Of a stretch of DNA of 64,000 bases, positions 10,851 to 23,300 are shown one piece after another. A program made the translations under genes and the position numbers. The DNA comes from Cololabis saira (Eukaryota > Chordata > Actinopteri > Beloniformes > Belonidae). Each line of letters begins with the position of its first letter. Position 1 is the stretch's first letter. Where the stretch lies: NCBI RefSeq assembly GCF_033807715.1, contig NC_084607.1, positions 18,726,441 through 18,790,440 on the forward strand, given 5' to 3'. The notes below the pieces were generated by a model. That model was given only the letters and a program-made list of their open reading frames with translations. It was not told where the DNA came from and made no database searches.

Positions 10851-10900
10851 ACGTGATCTTACGTGATTTTACGTGATTTTACGGGACTTTACGGGACTTC
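10851..10900 (+). repeat. Five-unit decamer array
   Basis: Five consecutive 10-mers: ACGTGATCTT, ACGTGATTTT twice, ACGGGACTTT and ACGGGACTTC. The array begins right at the MITE target duplication. Confidence 0.9.
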
Positions 10901-10942
10901 TGGTGCTGATCTGGGCACTGCAGTAATAAGGTTCCAACTACA

Positions 10943-11035
10943 GGACTGTCTCAGAAAATTAGAAAATTGTGATAAAGTTCTTTATTTTCTGTAATGCAAT
11001 TAATATCAGCATTTTGTTGAACTGCAGGTCAACAA
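10943..11035. mobile_element. Tc1/mariner-like MITE end fragment
   Basis: The stretch from GGACTGTCTCAGAAAATTAG, followed by ATTGTGATAAAGTTCTTTAT, matches my memory of an abundant fish miniature element end. The partner end is missing. Assignment to Tc1/mariner is from family knowledge, not from visible structure. Confidence 0.4.
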
Positions 11036-13129
11036 CCTCTGAACCTGATGAACACATTTGCCAAGTCATGATTTCATACTTTATACATGTAATATTTTGC
11101 TAGTGTATCAACGCCATCGATCTGGGGCAGGTCCAGGAAAAAGCTTCATAGCCATTGTTCTCATGTTTAAATGGCAGAATATGACCTTAAATGGACACGA
11201 ATACGTGCCACGGTGCTACTTTGCATTGCATGAGTCATGCACTCATGAAAGATATGGCTTTGTTTACAACCTGTAAGGAAAAAAAAGGAGAAAAAATATT
11301 TTTTGTCTAAATCTTTTGTCTTTCTTTACATCTGTGTTTGAAATATTAGTCATGCTTGTCAAAAGTTTAATCCAAATGCTGTGGCTCACACTGTTAGAAC
11401 TACAAACAGGTTAAGCTGTCTTCAGTGGGTTGCCTGTCTAAAGGAGTGCCATCATCTTTCCATCCGACAAGGATATGTTTGCATGCCACCAACGTGTGTG
11501 GGAAGGATAACCTGAGTTGCCAAGCACAACGTTAGCAAACAAGAGGATGAATAAAGGTTATTGATATCCTGCAAGTGGTGCAAAGCACACACATCTGTTT
11601 GGCATGCTAATAGAAGTGAACTCGTGTAAGTACATCAGATAAAATGGACCACTTGTTCCTTGTAAAATGTGTTGTTCATTTTGAATAGCAAATTGTGTTC
11701 AGAAAACATTCTAAAAACCAGAGCACATGATTTACATCAGCATGTTCTGATTTTTATGTTTTCACAGAGCACTGTGTAAATGTCCATCTTCTGTCCGAGT
11801 CAACATCCTTCAATCCATTGAAATGCGCATGTTACAAGCACCCCTCCTCCACCCCCGACCCCTCCCTCATAGGACAACATGAAACCCAGAAGGAGTGGAC
11901 AGGCTCAAGTCCAAGTTACAGAAATCATCTTCCCACATCTGAGCTTTTTTGCCAATGAATGAGGCTTTGTCTGCTGAGGAATGAGATCCATATCTCTCAT
12001 TTGGCATTGCTCATGTCGTCACTAATCAGAAGCAGATGAGCAGACAAGTTACGCTTTGCAGTGACTGTGTGTGAGACGGGCTCTGTGCATGCATGAGTGT
12101 GTTGAGCTTAGGTGGACATGACTGAGGTTAAAAACACAGCTCATGTAAAATCAGAGCGTGCAGATGTAAATCAAGCACTGAGGTCTGTATCAGGTTTTGT
12201 TAGCACAGTTAACAGTTTAAACATGGGCGATATGATGTTTTCATTATTTCTATTTTGAAGAGCCAAAATGTGACCTTTTATATTTGGAGGAGTGCCCCTC
12301 CGCACCTCCCCAAAAAAAATAAAAAATCACTTACGTTCGCTTTAACTCAATTACTACTACTATCTGTGGCGTGGCAGATGCTTTGTGGGTAAAATGGGAA
12401 TTATGGCACTGTACGTGTGAGTGAGGAAAACCTTTGGAAGCACTTGAGAGAAGTTGGAACCGTTTGCCTTCATGAGCAAATGTTCTCTTGGAGATGTTGG
12501 ACTCAGCCAGTTCATCCTTAATCAAGGTTAGGAAATCTATAAGTTCTGGCTTCACAAAATTAGAAACAAATGATGGTTTCTCATGCCATCTAGTTAATAT
12601 AGCCATAAATGAGTTGCTCTGACACATAGTCATCTGCCCCCCATGGGTTTTAGGAGGAATGTTCACATTTTGCCCTGGGATACTGTAGCGTGAGAGTACC
12701 AGCTGCAAAATGAATCACCTTTCAGTGTACTGTACAAGCAACACAGTGACAACACAGTAATCCTGTTCATCTTTTTTTAGCTACACCCTAATGTCAATCT
12801 AAGCTGAATTCAAAACGAAGACTCATGACATACAGTAAAGGTTATGAAAAGGTATGAGGTATGACATATACAGCTATTAACATGATCAAGTCAAGTAATG
12901 TCCATGGAAAGTGTTCCGAGTTGAAGAGGAACTGTTTCTCTTATTGGTCCAATGGTGCACAATCAAAAATATGCATGTGGCTGTGACCCACACTGACCAG
13001 AAAGTAACATGCTCAAAATAAAAATCCACTGCTTATCTTAGTGTGCAATGTTTTGTGTTTCTTTCGACACTACAAGAGAGATGCTTGTAAAAACATAGTT
13101 TAAACAAAGGCTGTGCTGTTGAGAGAACC

Positions 13130-13131
<2 letters not shown>
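11036..13131. other. No gene supported
   Basis: AT-rich sequence. A 125-codon open frame on the - strand at 12331-12708 has no motif I recognise. Confidence 0.45.

Positions 13132-13201
<70 letters not shown>
13132..13201. repeat. (TC)n microsatellite
   Basis: About 70 bp of uninterrupted CT repeat. Confidence 0.97.
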
Positions 13202-13204
<3 letters not shown>

Positions 13205-15270
13205 TGCTTAATGGGAGAATTGACAGTAAATGTTGACTTACAAGCATTATTTAAATCACATGTTTTGGTTAAGTTGTCACGCTACCACTATGTAATTGTA
13301 GCATGGGTGGACTGTCTTTGTCAGAGGCAATGAATCAGACATAGGGTCGAACTTGAGCTCCAGTGTTGGAATAAGATGGAATGCTGCTCTTGAAGTTGCA
13401 TGGTTTGTGATGTTTCACAAACCATGCTGCTCCCAAACTTCTCATGGCCACATTCATTCTGTACAAAGGATCTCTGTTCGCTCTGGCCTCTCTCAGTATC
13501 CCTTTGTGAACTTAGTCAGCAAGCCCTCAGCATTGGAATGCCTGTTCTCAGGGTTAGGAGGTAAAACGCACACAGAGGGATGCACAAAGATGCATGCATA
13601 CACTTTCCCACGTAATTCTTAAAGACAGCCATGTTTACGTGTGGCAATAAGCCAAAGTCAGGTGTGCTTGCAAAAACCAAGAATGCGACTTGTCTCATTG
13701 AGACCTGCGGCTGTCATAACTTATGATATTGAATTAGTACGTGAACTGAATAGACCTGGATAAAGCGATATTCATTTCAGTGAAGAGACGGCGTGTTTAA
13801 GAGGAGAGAAAATACCTTAGAGAGTGATAAGAGATATAGAAGGAATGAGAGGAGGCAGAAAAAACTGAGAGCTTGGGAACTTCAGACACCCTCTTCGCCA
13901 GTAGAGACTGTATGAGTGGGATGAATGTAGCCCTTTGTGCTGGGCAGACTGTGGGCTCCAATGTATGTGTGTGCGAAAAAGAAAGAGACCTAGGCGGCCC
14001 AGGCTCAGGGCCTACAGATGTCTGGAGCTGCGCCGCTCACCCCCGGCCTCCACAGGCAGCAAGCAGCTGTTGTCAGAGAGAGACAGGCCGCCCTGGAGAG
14101 ACTGGGAGGGGGCCAATGGGCAGAAAACAAGAAAGAGCCTCTTTCACAGCCTGGTATGTCCTTCTGGATCCCCACACAATGTATCCTTTGAGGACCCAGA
14201 AGAATAACATTTAGATTTAAAGTTTTCTCATCCTGGGAAGTTTGGGTCAGCTCGCTCTGTCATCCTGCTCGCTAAATTGTTGAGGGGTTGATGCTGAGGT
14301 TAGACTGGGTGCTCGGGCAGCAGATGATCCAGGAACTCTTACAGATAAATTGATGCAGAACTTCAGCCTTTCAAGCATCTTATAAACATTACAAAGAAGA
14401 AAATATTAAGCACCATCGAAGAAAATGAAAGAATTGAAACATTAACTGTGTTTTCAAATATTCTATCAGTGTCTTCATCTTGATGTGACCAAAATGGTTT
14501 CCAGCCGTCTGCCCGGTCTGTCCTTAGCTCCAACAGTGATGAACGCGTTCCTGTGTTATTCACCCACAGAGTTCAACATACTCTACACTCCCAGCAGGTG
14601 TTTATGAAACGAACTCGCAGCACCTGCAGAGTCGAGGGAACTGAACCACTCTGTGTTTCCACTGCTCTGAAGTCAAAGAAGCGCTACACATGACTTACTG
14701 TAGTACAGAATGTGCCTTGGCAGATTTAAAAGTGTGTAGAAATGTTTCCCTTGAAGGATTAAGGAGCCAGGAGCTATCCAGTGGGGAAAGGCGTATTTAT
14801 AGTCCATGTACTGTAAACACATTTTCTGATGAGAACAAATTTACTCCCATGAGGAAAAGAAAAAAAACTACATATATTCTGTGGCTCACATAAGCACGAT
14901 ATATACAAGCAAAAATCACTTTTTTTTAAATCACTGCTTTTCACATATTTCCACATATTTATGTTGCAGTCCTTATAGTGTAGCTAGACCAAATGGAATT
15001 TAAACTGGGTGGACGGACAGATGGTCCTGTTTTCAAGTGCTAATTTCACTCACGGGAAACAAGATTCACGCATTTGCATGAATGCACATAAACTGCACAT
15101 TGCAGTTGTAGCCACTAGGTGGAGGCACAAACTATGATTTGGAACAGACTCACGTGTTTACATGAGAACTATTTTTTACTATTTTATTTTTGCTGCATCT
15201 GACGTCATCACCCTCCACCACCGATTGGTCAGGGGGTTGGGAGTCAGACGGACATCAGCGAAAGAGCAAC
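13202..15270. other. No gene supported
   Basis: Mixed-composition sequence. Overlapping open frames at 13873-14214 are GC-richer than their surroundings and contain a GTATGT donor-like site near 14155, but I recognise no protein. Confidence 0.4.
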
Positions 15271-15279
15271 TTGCGGCAG

Positions 15280-15422
15280 CGCAAAAGTCTGTTTGGTGAT
15301 CCAAGTCTGAGGCGCAGATGTTCCTAAACCTGGTGGCTGAGGAGAAAATTAAAAAGGGATGTAGACGGGCCGATAAGGAACGACAAGATCTACCAGGAGA
15401 GCTGTAACTTCATAGCTGCTGG

Positions 15423-15425
<3 letters not shown>
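15280..15425 (+). pseudogene. Myb/SANT-like DNA-binding domain relic
   Basis: SKSEAQMFLNLVAEEKIKKG and, after a frameshift, IYQESCNFIAAGY follow the pattern of the Myb/SANT-like domain found in accessory proteins of Harbinger-type transposons and related host genes. The domain is cut off by the TA microsatellite that follows. No start codon or downstream domain is present. Confidence 0.55.

Positions 15426-15497
<72 letters not shown>
15424..15497. repeat. (TA)n microsatellite
   Basis: About 74 bp of TA repeat. Confidence 0.97.
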
Positions 15498-15503
<6 letters not shown>

Positions 15504-15604
15504 TTATTCAAGTAGCCTCATAGTTGTATCAACATCTGCATCTGAGTGTTAAATTAAACAAAGTACAATTCAAAAATTCAGTAACATAACATGCGCATTT
15601 AATA

Positions 15605-16518
15605 ATGGACGCCAATTATTTGAGAAAATGGAGGGAACGAAAGGCTAAAATTGATGCATTAGCCACAGCTGACACAACAGATGATGGACAGGAGGGATCA
15701 TTTGGACATGAGGGAACTGATGCATCTGTAAACTTGGGTATTGACACATCTCTAGATGCAGGATCTGCATCGCCTGCACTCGAGGGGTGTTCTACACACT
15801 CTTTCTGTCAGACAAATGAGGATTTTGCTACTTGTGTGGGAGATGATGATGATGACTTTGGATATGCTGAGTATCCTGATTCCAGTGACTGAACCAGAGC
15901 TTGTTCCTGATGATTCTGATTCGGGAAAAGTTCCCAATTTAGCCAAAGACTTAGCAAGTTGGAGACAAAACAATCACACAGAAATGTTAATGCACTTCTC
16001 AGTGTTCTCAGAAAACATGGGTCTCACCTCCCCAAAGATGTCCGGACACTACTTTCCACCCCACACTCAGCAACTTCAATAGAGGAGACATTGAAGTAGT
16101 CCTAAATGTTGATGTGTTCCTCTTTTCAAATCGAAAATTGCAATTTTGGCCTATATTGGCAGCTATTCAGAATTCGGAACCGTTCCTGGTTACACTGTTT
16201 TATGGAACAGAAAAGCCCAACTCTGCTGAGTACAATGTGCAGGACTTGGTTGAGGAAATAAACACACTCAAGCAAAATGGTTTCCTTCATCAAGGCACTG
16301 CGCACAAGGTAAAAATTAAGGCCTTTGACTGTGAAGCACCTGCTAGAGCATTCCTGAAATGCATAGTTGGACACGATGGGCTTCAAGGCTGTGAGCGATG
16401 TGTGGCACCTGCTGTTAGTGTTCAGAGAAGGGTCACTTACCCCTCAAAGGAAACTTTTCAGTCCAGGTCAGATGTAGATTTTGAACAGGTCCGTTATGCA
16501 GCTCATCATATAAAATAA
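15605..16518 (+). pseudogene. DDE-type transposase relic (Tnp2/EnSpm-like, tentative), N-terminal part
   Basis: An acidic leader from MDANYLRKWRERK (15605-15892) is followed, in other frames, by LAKDLASWRQNNHTEMLMHF (about 15940-16000) and then a long open piece, 16114-16518. That piece includes LQFWPILAAIQNSEPFLVTLFYG, a VEEIN helix, CEAPARAFLKCIVGHDGLQG with the following CERC, and RVTYPSKETF. The order (short helical repeat, LQFWPIL, cAPARaFlK, GCERC) is that of a transposase-like family seen in many animal genomes, close to Tnp2-type proteins. The C-terminal half and both element ends are missing. The leader and core are separated by stops or frameshifts. Confidence 0.6.
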
Positions 16519-16559
16519 ATCACCCCTCTGCAGTGCTGGAATCCTATGCATTCAACAAT

Positions 16560-17184
16560 TTCTATTCTTAATGACTGCCAGTTTACATTTTGTTGTGCAT
16601 TTTACATAAGTATTCAGTCTCCTAAATAACTGGAAATAGGACTAGATTTTTTTTTTTTAAGAGCATAACGGCCCGACCGGTGACGTCATAGATAATGAGG
16701 GTGGGAGGAGCTTCACTTCATGTCCGTTTGTTTTCTTAAACTCAGCAAGCAGTCACGTGACTGGGTGATTCAGCAAGAGGGCAAAACATTACAGCTTCCG
16801 TACTCGAATCTTTTTGTGTAATATTTAAATACTACTAACAAATGGTACATTTGATTACATTTCCTATTCTGGACTTGAAATGTAATGTGTGATGGCGATG
16901 CAAATACCACATGTAAGATGCACAATTCTTGGATCGAATTTGTTGTCATGACAGTTAAAATAAACATTTAAAAATGTCTTCAGTTTTTGAGTCTCCATTT
17001 ATCCCGATATCATCAACAAAAGACATGAAATATGATAGAAAACCATCTGATATAACTGTGATTGGTTGGTAGTTAGAGAAAGAGTGGGATATAGCTGGAC
17101 ATGCATGGCTGACGGTGCGAGATAGGAGAGGGTAGGGTGGCAAAACAGATCTTTTCCAAGATAAACACAAAAGGTGAGCCAGGA
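16560..17184. other. No gene seen
   Basis: AT-rich flank of the Rex3 insertion with no recognised feature. Confidence 0.5.
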
Positions 17185-17234
17185 AGTAACAAACTTCCAT
17201 CCATCCATCCATCCATCCATCCATTTTATGCCGC

Positions 17235-19382
17235 TTATCCGGAATCGGGTTGCGGGGGCAGCAGTCTCAACAGGGATGCCCAGACTTCCTTGACCCCAGA
17301 CACTTCCTCCAGCTCTTCCGAGGGGCGTCCGAGACGTTCCCAGGCCAGTCGAGAGAAATAGTCTCTCCAGCGTGTCCTGGGTCTTCCCTGGGGTCTCCTC
17401 CCAGTGGGACATGCCTGGAACACCTCCCTAGAGAGGCATCCAGGAGGCATCTGGTACAGATGCCCAAGCCACCTCAGCTGACTCCTCTCAATGTGAAGGA
17501 GCAGCAGCTCGACTCCGAGCTCCTCCCGGGTGACCGAACTCCTCACCCTATCTCTAAGGGAGCGTCCAGCCACCCTGCGGAGGAAACTCATCTTGGCCGC
17601 TTGTGTCCGCGATCTTATCCTTTCGGCTTTCACTACCCAAAGTTCATGACCATAGGTGAGGGTAGGTGCGTAGATTGATCGGTAAATCGAGAGCTTCGCC
17701 TTTCGACTCACCTCCTTCTTCACCACACTGACAGACACTGCACCGATCCGTTTGTCAATCTCACGCTCCATTGTTCCCTAACTTGTGAACAAGACCCCGA
17801 GATACTTGAACTCCTCCACCTGAGGCAGGACTTCTCCACCCACCCGGAGAAGGCACGCCACCCTTTCCCGGTGGAGAACCATGGCCTCGGTTATGGAGGT
17901 GCGGATTCTCATCCCTGCCACGTCGCACTCGGCCTCAAACTGCCCCAGCACATGCTGAAGGTCCCGGTCCGATGAAGCCAACAGGACAACATCATCCGCA
18001 AAAAGCAGAGATGAAATGATGTGGTTCCCAAACCGGATCCCCTCCGGCCCCTGGCTACGCCTAGAAATCCTGTCCATAAAAATGATGAACAGGCCCGGTG
18101 ACAAAGGGCAGCCCTGCCGGAGTCCAACAAGTCTGACCTACTGCAAACCAGTGCTAACCAGACTCCTGCGCCGATCATATAGAGACCGGACAGCCCTTAA
18201 TAGAGGGCCCCGGACTCCATACTCACCCCACAGAATGGCACGAGGGACACAGTCAAATGCCTTTTCCAGATCCACAAAACACATCCGAGGTCCGAGGTCT
18301 CCTGGCGTAGACTTTCCCGGGGAGGCTGAGAAGTGTGATCCAATATAGATGGAACACACTCTCCGGCCCCCCGGTTTGCCACTCCAGCAGTACTATCCCC
18401 TTCCTCCATGCAATGTCGCAGAAGCGTGTCAACCAAGACAGCCAGCCCTACGACATCCAGAGACTTGAGGTATTCAGGGCGAATCTCATCCACCTCCGGT
18501 GCCCTGCCACTGAGGAGCTTACGGACCACCTCAGTGACCTCGGCTTGGGTGATGGATGAGCACATCCCCGAGTCCACACTCTCTGCTTCCTCAATGGAAG
18601 GCATGTCAGTCGGGTTGAGGAGATCCTCGAAGTATTCCTTCCACCATCCGACGATGTCCCCAGTCGAGGTCAACAGGTCCCCACCCGCACCGTAAACAGT
18701 GCCGGCAGAGTACTGCTTCCCCCTTCTGAGGCGCCGAACGGTCTGCCAGAATTTCCTCGAGGCCGACCGAAAGTCTTCTTCCATGGCCTCACCGAACTCC
18801 TCCCAGAGTTTTTGCCTCCAGGACCGCCCGAGCTGCGGCTCGCTTGGCCTGCCAGTACCCATCTACTGCGTCAGGAGACCCACAGGCCAACATAGCCCGG
18901 TAGGTCTCTTTCTTCAGTCTGACAGCATCCTTTACTTCCGGTGTCCACCACTGGGTTCTAGGATTGCCGCCACGACAGGCACCGGAGACCTTGCGTCCAC
19001 AACTTCGAGCCGCCGCGTCGACATTGGAGGCAGAGAACATGGTCCACTCGGACTCAATGTCCCCCGCCTCCCCCGGGATCTGAGAGAAGTTCTCTCGGAG
19101 GTGAGAGTTGAAGACGTCCCTGACAGAGGGCTCAGCCAGACCTTCCCAACAGACCCTCACAATCCGTTTGGGTCTGCCCGGTCTGTCCATCTTCCTCCTC
19201 CGCCAGCGAATCCAACTCACCACCAGGTGGTGATCAGTTGACAGCTCAGCCCATCTCTTCACCCGAGTGTCCAAGACATACGTCCGAAGGTCAGATGAAA
19301 CGACAACAAAGTCGATCATTGACCTCCGGCCTAGGGTGTCCTGTTGCCACGTGCACTGATGGACACCCTTATGCTTGAACAT
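17235..19382 (-). pseudogene. Rex3 reverse transcriptase and C-terminus, broken
   Basis: Pieces run from [20 protein letters not shown] through FRSASRKFWQTVRRLRRGKQ, CFVDLEKAFDCVPRAILWG, GLRQGCPLSP and LLFADDVVLLAS (FADD active site kept) to the C-terminal GHELWVVKAERIRSRTQAAK, RWLGHLYQMP and GRPRTRWRDYFSRLAWERLG. At least four frame breaks separate them. The fingers segment holding YGFRPGRGTLDQL in the other copy is deleted. Confidence 0.9.
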
Positions 19383-19390
19383 GGTGTTCG

Positions 19391-19984
19391 TTATGGACTA
19401 GCACAGAAGTCCAACAACAAAGCACCGCTCGGGTTCAGATCGGGGAGGCCGTTCCTCCCAATCACGCCTCTCCAGGTATCACTGTCATTGCCCACGTGAG
19501 CGTTGAAGTCCCCCAGTAGAACAATGGAGTCCCCAGTTGGAGCACTACCCAGTACTCCTCCCAGGGACCTCAAGAAGGCCGGGTACTCCGCACTGCCGTT
19601 TGGCCTGTAGGCGCAAACAACAGTGAGAGACCTTTTCCCGACCCGAAGGTGCAAGGAAGTGACCCTCTTGTTTACCGGGGTAAACTCCAACACATTGCGA
19701 CTGAGCTGGGGGGCTATAAACAAGCCCACACCAGCTCGCCGCCTCTCACCCTGGGCAACTCCAGAGTAGTGGAGGGTCCAGCCCCTTTCGAGGAGCCGGG
19801 TTCCACAGCCCAAGCTATGCGTGGAGGTGAGCCTGACTATCTCTAGCCGGTTTCTCTCAACCTCCCGCACAAGCTCCGGCTCCTTCCCCCCCAGTGAGGT
19901 GACATTCCATGTCCCTATTGCGACGGTTTTGGTCCAGGGATTGGGTGGTCGAGGCACCCCATCCACAGGGCACCAGCCTCTCAT
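19391..19984 (-). pseudogene. Rex3 endonuclease domain (APE type)
   Basis: Motifs run in order [52 protein letters not shown] and [13 protein letters not shown], covering the metal-binding and catalytic positions of apurinic-type endonucleases that nick the target DNA. The frame is open for 197 codons and then stops before the next domain, near the expected [10 protein letters not shown] region, which continues in the neighbouring frame. Confidence 0.9.
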
Positions 19985-20353
19985 GGAACCCTGCGGGTGG
20001 TGGGCCTACGGGAAGGCGGGCCCACGTCGCCATTTCGGGCTGAGCCCGGCCGGGTCCCATGGGCAAAGACCCGGCCACCAGGCGCTCGCCCTCGAGCCCC
20101 AACCCCAGGCCTGGCTCCGGGGAGGGGCCCCGGTGATGCCGATCCGGGCGACGCGACGGTCCTCAATTTCCTCCTACTCATGATTGGCTTTGTGAACCGC
20201 TCTTAGTCTGGCCCATCACCTAGGACCTGTTTGCCATGGGAGACCCAACCAGGGGCATAATGCCCCAGACAACATAGCTCCTAGGATCACTAGGGCAAGA
20301 CAAACCCCTCCACCACAGTAAGGTGGCGGTTCAAGGAGGGGAGTAACAAACTT

Positions 20354-23300
20354 GTATGCCATATATGTCAAAGCCTAAGGGCTGGTTTACATGGCTGGTA
20401 CTGGCATGCTGAGACAGGATTAAAGTCCCATAGATTAAGTTAAAAATACAAAAAATATTCTTATAAACCAAAGGGGGCTTAACAGAAAATAATTCAGAAC
20501 CACTTCTCTATCCTATGGGAGGTACTTCAGGAAGATGGGGTGCAGCAACAGTTTGATGTCAAACCTCAGTCTTCGAGGACCTTGAGCCTCTGTACAATAT
20601 AGCTACCTCCTTCCTCTTGCCATGGGTTTTTTGTCATTTCAGATCATGTGGTTTTGTGTCACTGAGAACAGAGCTCAGCGCACATATGGGGCAGCCTGCA
20701 GCCATGTATGAAGCACCCAAGAAAAAACACTGACCTGTATGGGTAGTGAGAGAGTCTTGTTATCAGGGAGATTGAAATTTGGGATTGACAGGCAAATTGA
20801 AGCTGTAAGTAGAGAATCAAAAAACCTAAGCTGAAAAGGTAGTCATCAATTTACTCTATGTATGCTGAAACCCTGTCCGATGAACCTCGGCCATGGGCGG
20901 TGACCAAAAGAATTTTATTGAGAATATAAAACCTACCAGGATGTGGTGCTTTGGGCATGTGGATACCAGCATTACAGCTTCATATCTCTGGGTAAAAGTG
21001 TTTCTGAAGAGTCCAACCAGGAGGAAGCTCCTAACAGATCTAGGACTCACTTTACACATTATATACCTTTATATACCTTTTCTTGAAGTTTAGATTCTAT
21101 GAACATTTAATCCTACACAATGACAGAGGTTTGGGGGGGATCACACAAGGAAAGAAAGAATAGGAGGATAAAAAACTGGAAAATATTTGAGACGGACAAC
21201 AGCTGAATATAAAAAAAATGGGGAAAAGGAAGAAGACAACCACAAACAGGGTCTTTTCATTAACGTATAAACATATGGGGGAGTTTCCTAGTACGTCTGG
21301 CTATCCTATGGATGCACTGTTTGTAAATGACTGACTAAAACAATCTGGGGAGTCAACCATAGAACAGTTAATGAGACTAAAAAATTAAATAAATGAAAGT
21401 TTCTAAATTAATGTGGATGAAAAGGGAGCAACTGATTAAAGTATCAGGATAAGTAGTTGAACTCCTCTCCTTGACCTTTGACTCTTTAGAAAAGACACAT
21501 TCTGAGGATGAGATCAGTATGAGTCCCTTGATGTACCGCGGTGTGTCTGTTCTATTGAAACAAAGAGACAGCTGAGAGGAATGAAGAGGGGCTGTTGTAA
21601 CTATTAATAATGGAAACTATTCATCATCATCACATCATGGACTAACTGAGGTAATCAGGAAAGCCTGGAAGGGCACTGCTACACAAATCTGAAGAGTGTT
21701 GTTTTTGGAACATTCTAGTCTAGATTTCTCAGTCTTTCAGGTCATGAGCAGGTTAAGAGTTTTAACTTGCTAAGTATCAATATTACAGATCATCATCACT
21801 TGATCTTCTTGAATCTCCACTTTGATTAAAGCTCCTGAGCAAAGTTCAGGAAAACATGGTGTTGAATAAAACATCCTGCATGACGTCTAAAGTAACGGCT
21901 GGCAGGATGTCTTGCTCATCTTAAAGCCAAACAGTCATTAAGAACTACTTCAGACATAACTCAGATAAGCGTTTTTACATTAAAGGAAGCATGACTTTAG
22001 AGAGTTCCCTTTCACAAACGAAAGATTCCTCTTTAGGATACCAGCGGATATGTGGGGGAGGTGCCACTATGCTTTTGGCAGTGGAACTCAAGTTCAAGAC
22101 GAAGTCACAACATCCTTTTTTTTTCCTCTACTTGAAATGGGTCTGGAAACCCTTCCATTCACAGCCATTTCCACCTGTACAGAACATACTGAATCAATTG
22201 CTGGGCCAGTGACTCAGACAGCAGTGTCCAAATAGTTCTAAAAACAACGAAGATGGCTGCAGAATTGCTAACACCACTATGGATCAACACATTTTTAAGG
22301 CAAAACCAACAATCTATTGGCATTACTGGTTCACTGTGCACCATTTGAGGTGTCTTTTGTGTGCTATTAAGAGGTGTCCAGAGGCAGTTTCTTCTGCACT
22401 GAATCTAGGATCTAAAGGACTTATTATTTGTAGAGGAAAATAAAATAAATGTCTGGAAAGGATAGTTATTGTTCTCGTCATCACCAGAGGTGACATATAG
22501 TGAAACGCAGTTTTTGGTCCTTTTTACTGGAAGAACAAGCCATGTGGTAGTTTTTGAAAGAAGGACAATCTCAAACTTTTACCGACATGCATTTAACGGG
22601 ATATGTGCATGGCACAAATGGCACGGGACAAAGCAGTTCTCAGGCGAGTGATTAAAACTGCCTAAAGCATCATCAGTTCTCATTTACTAAGCATACAAGT
22701 GAGGAGAGATATCCAAAAATCTGAGCCTAAAGCATGCTTGTAAAGCATTCTGACAGGCAAACACCACCCCCAGCCACAGCCTTTTCACCCTGCAGACAGC
22801 TGGTAAGCAATACGCAAGTATCAGCAGCTGAACCACCAGATTCTTTGCACTCTCTCTTCAGTGTGTGATTACTGAATCCATCATAAACTATCCACCAAAA
22901 ACACTTGAACTTTATTTTAATATATTTAGTGGTCTCACGTCTCAGCGAAATGGTTTAAGGAAATGCAATACCTTCTAAAATGATGTAACCATGTTTGAGT
23001 ATAAAAGTAATGCTCCTATTAGAATCCAACTGAAGATGGAATGAGGAATCCAGACATGAGGAGGTGGATGGAGGGAAGTGGTGAGGAGGAAAAGGGAAAA
23101 GGACCCCTATGGGCTTACCAAACAGGCCGGGAATGCAGTAGTAAAAATGAGTTTGGCTCTCTGGCACAAGATGGACCATGTGACCTGGTTACAATGATGG
23201 CTTTGACAAAGACTTCTTTCTTACTGAATTTAATAACAATAATGCACCATGGAGCCACACACAAGCAACTGCTTGTTATACAACATAGAAATACACCCTG

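Larger units (their letters stand above)
17197..20341 (-). mobile_element. Rex3 non-LTR retrotransposon, near full length
   Basis: The - strand reads 5' CCCCTCCTTGAACCGCCACC at 20341 to a (GATG)n tail at 17197-17224, the known Rex3 3' end. The 12-bp direct repeat AGTAACAAACTT flanks it (17185-17196 and 20342-20353). It contains CGGTGACAAAGGGCAGCCCTG, a conserved Rex3 stretch, near 18098. Endonuclease and reverse transcriptase are present but broken. A segment of about 145 bp before the reverse-transcriptase core is missing relative to the copy at 35065-38212. Confidence 0.95.

Noticed and set aside
12331..12708. 125-codon open frame on the - strand
   Set aside because: Considered as a retrotransposon gag piece, but no CCHC knuckle, protease or polymerase is nearby and the match is too weak.
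13873..14214. Overlapping open frames with a GTATGT donor-like site
   Set aside because: No frame resembles a known protein, there is no convincing acceptor upstream, and GC-rich composition explains the open frames.
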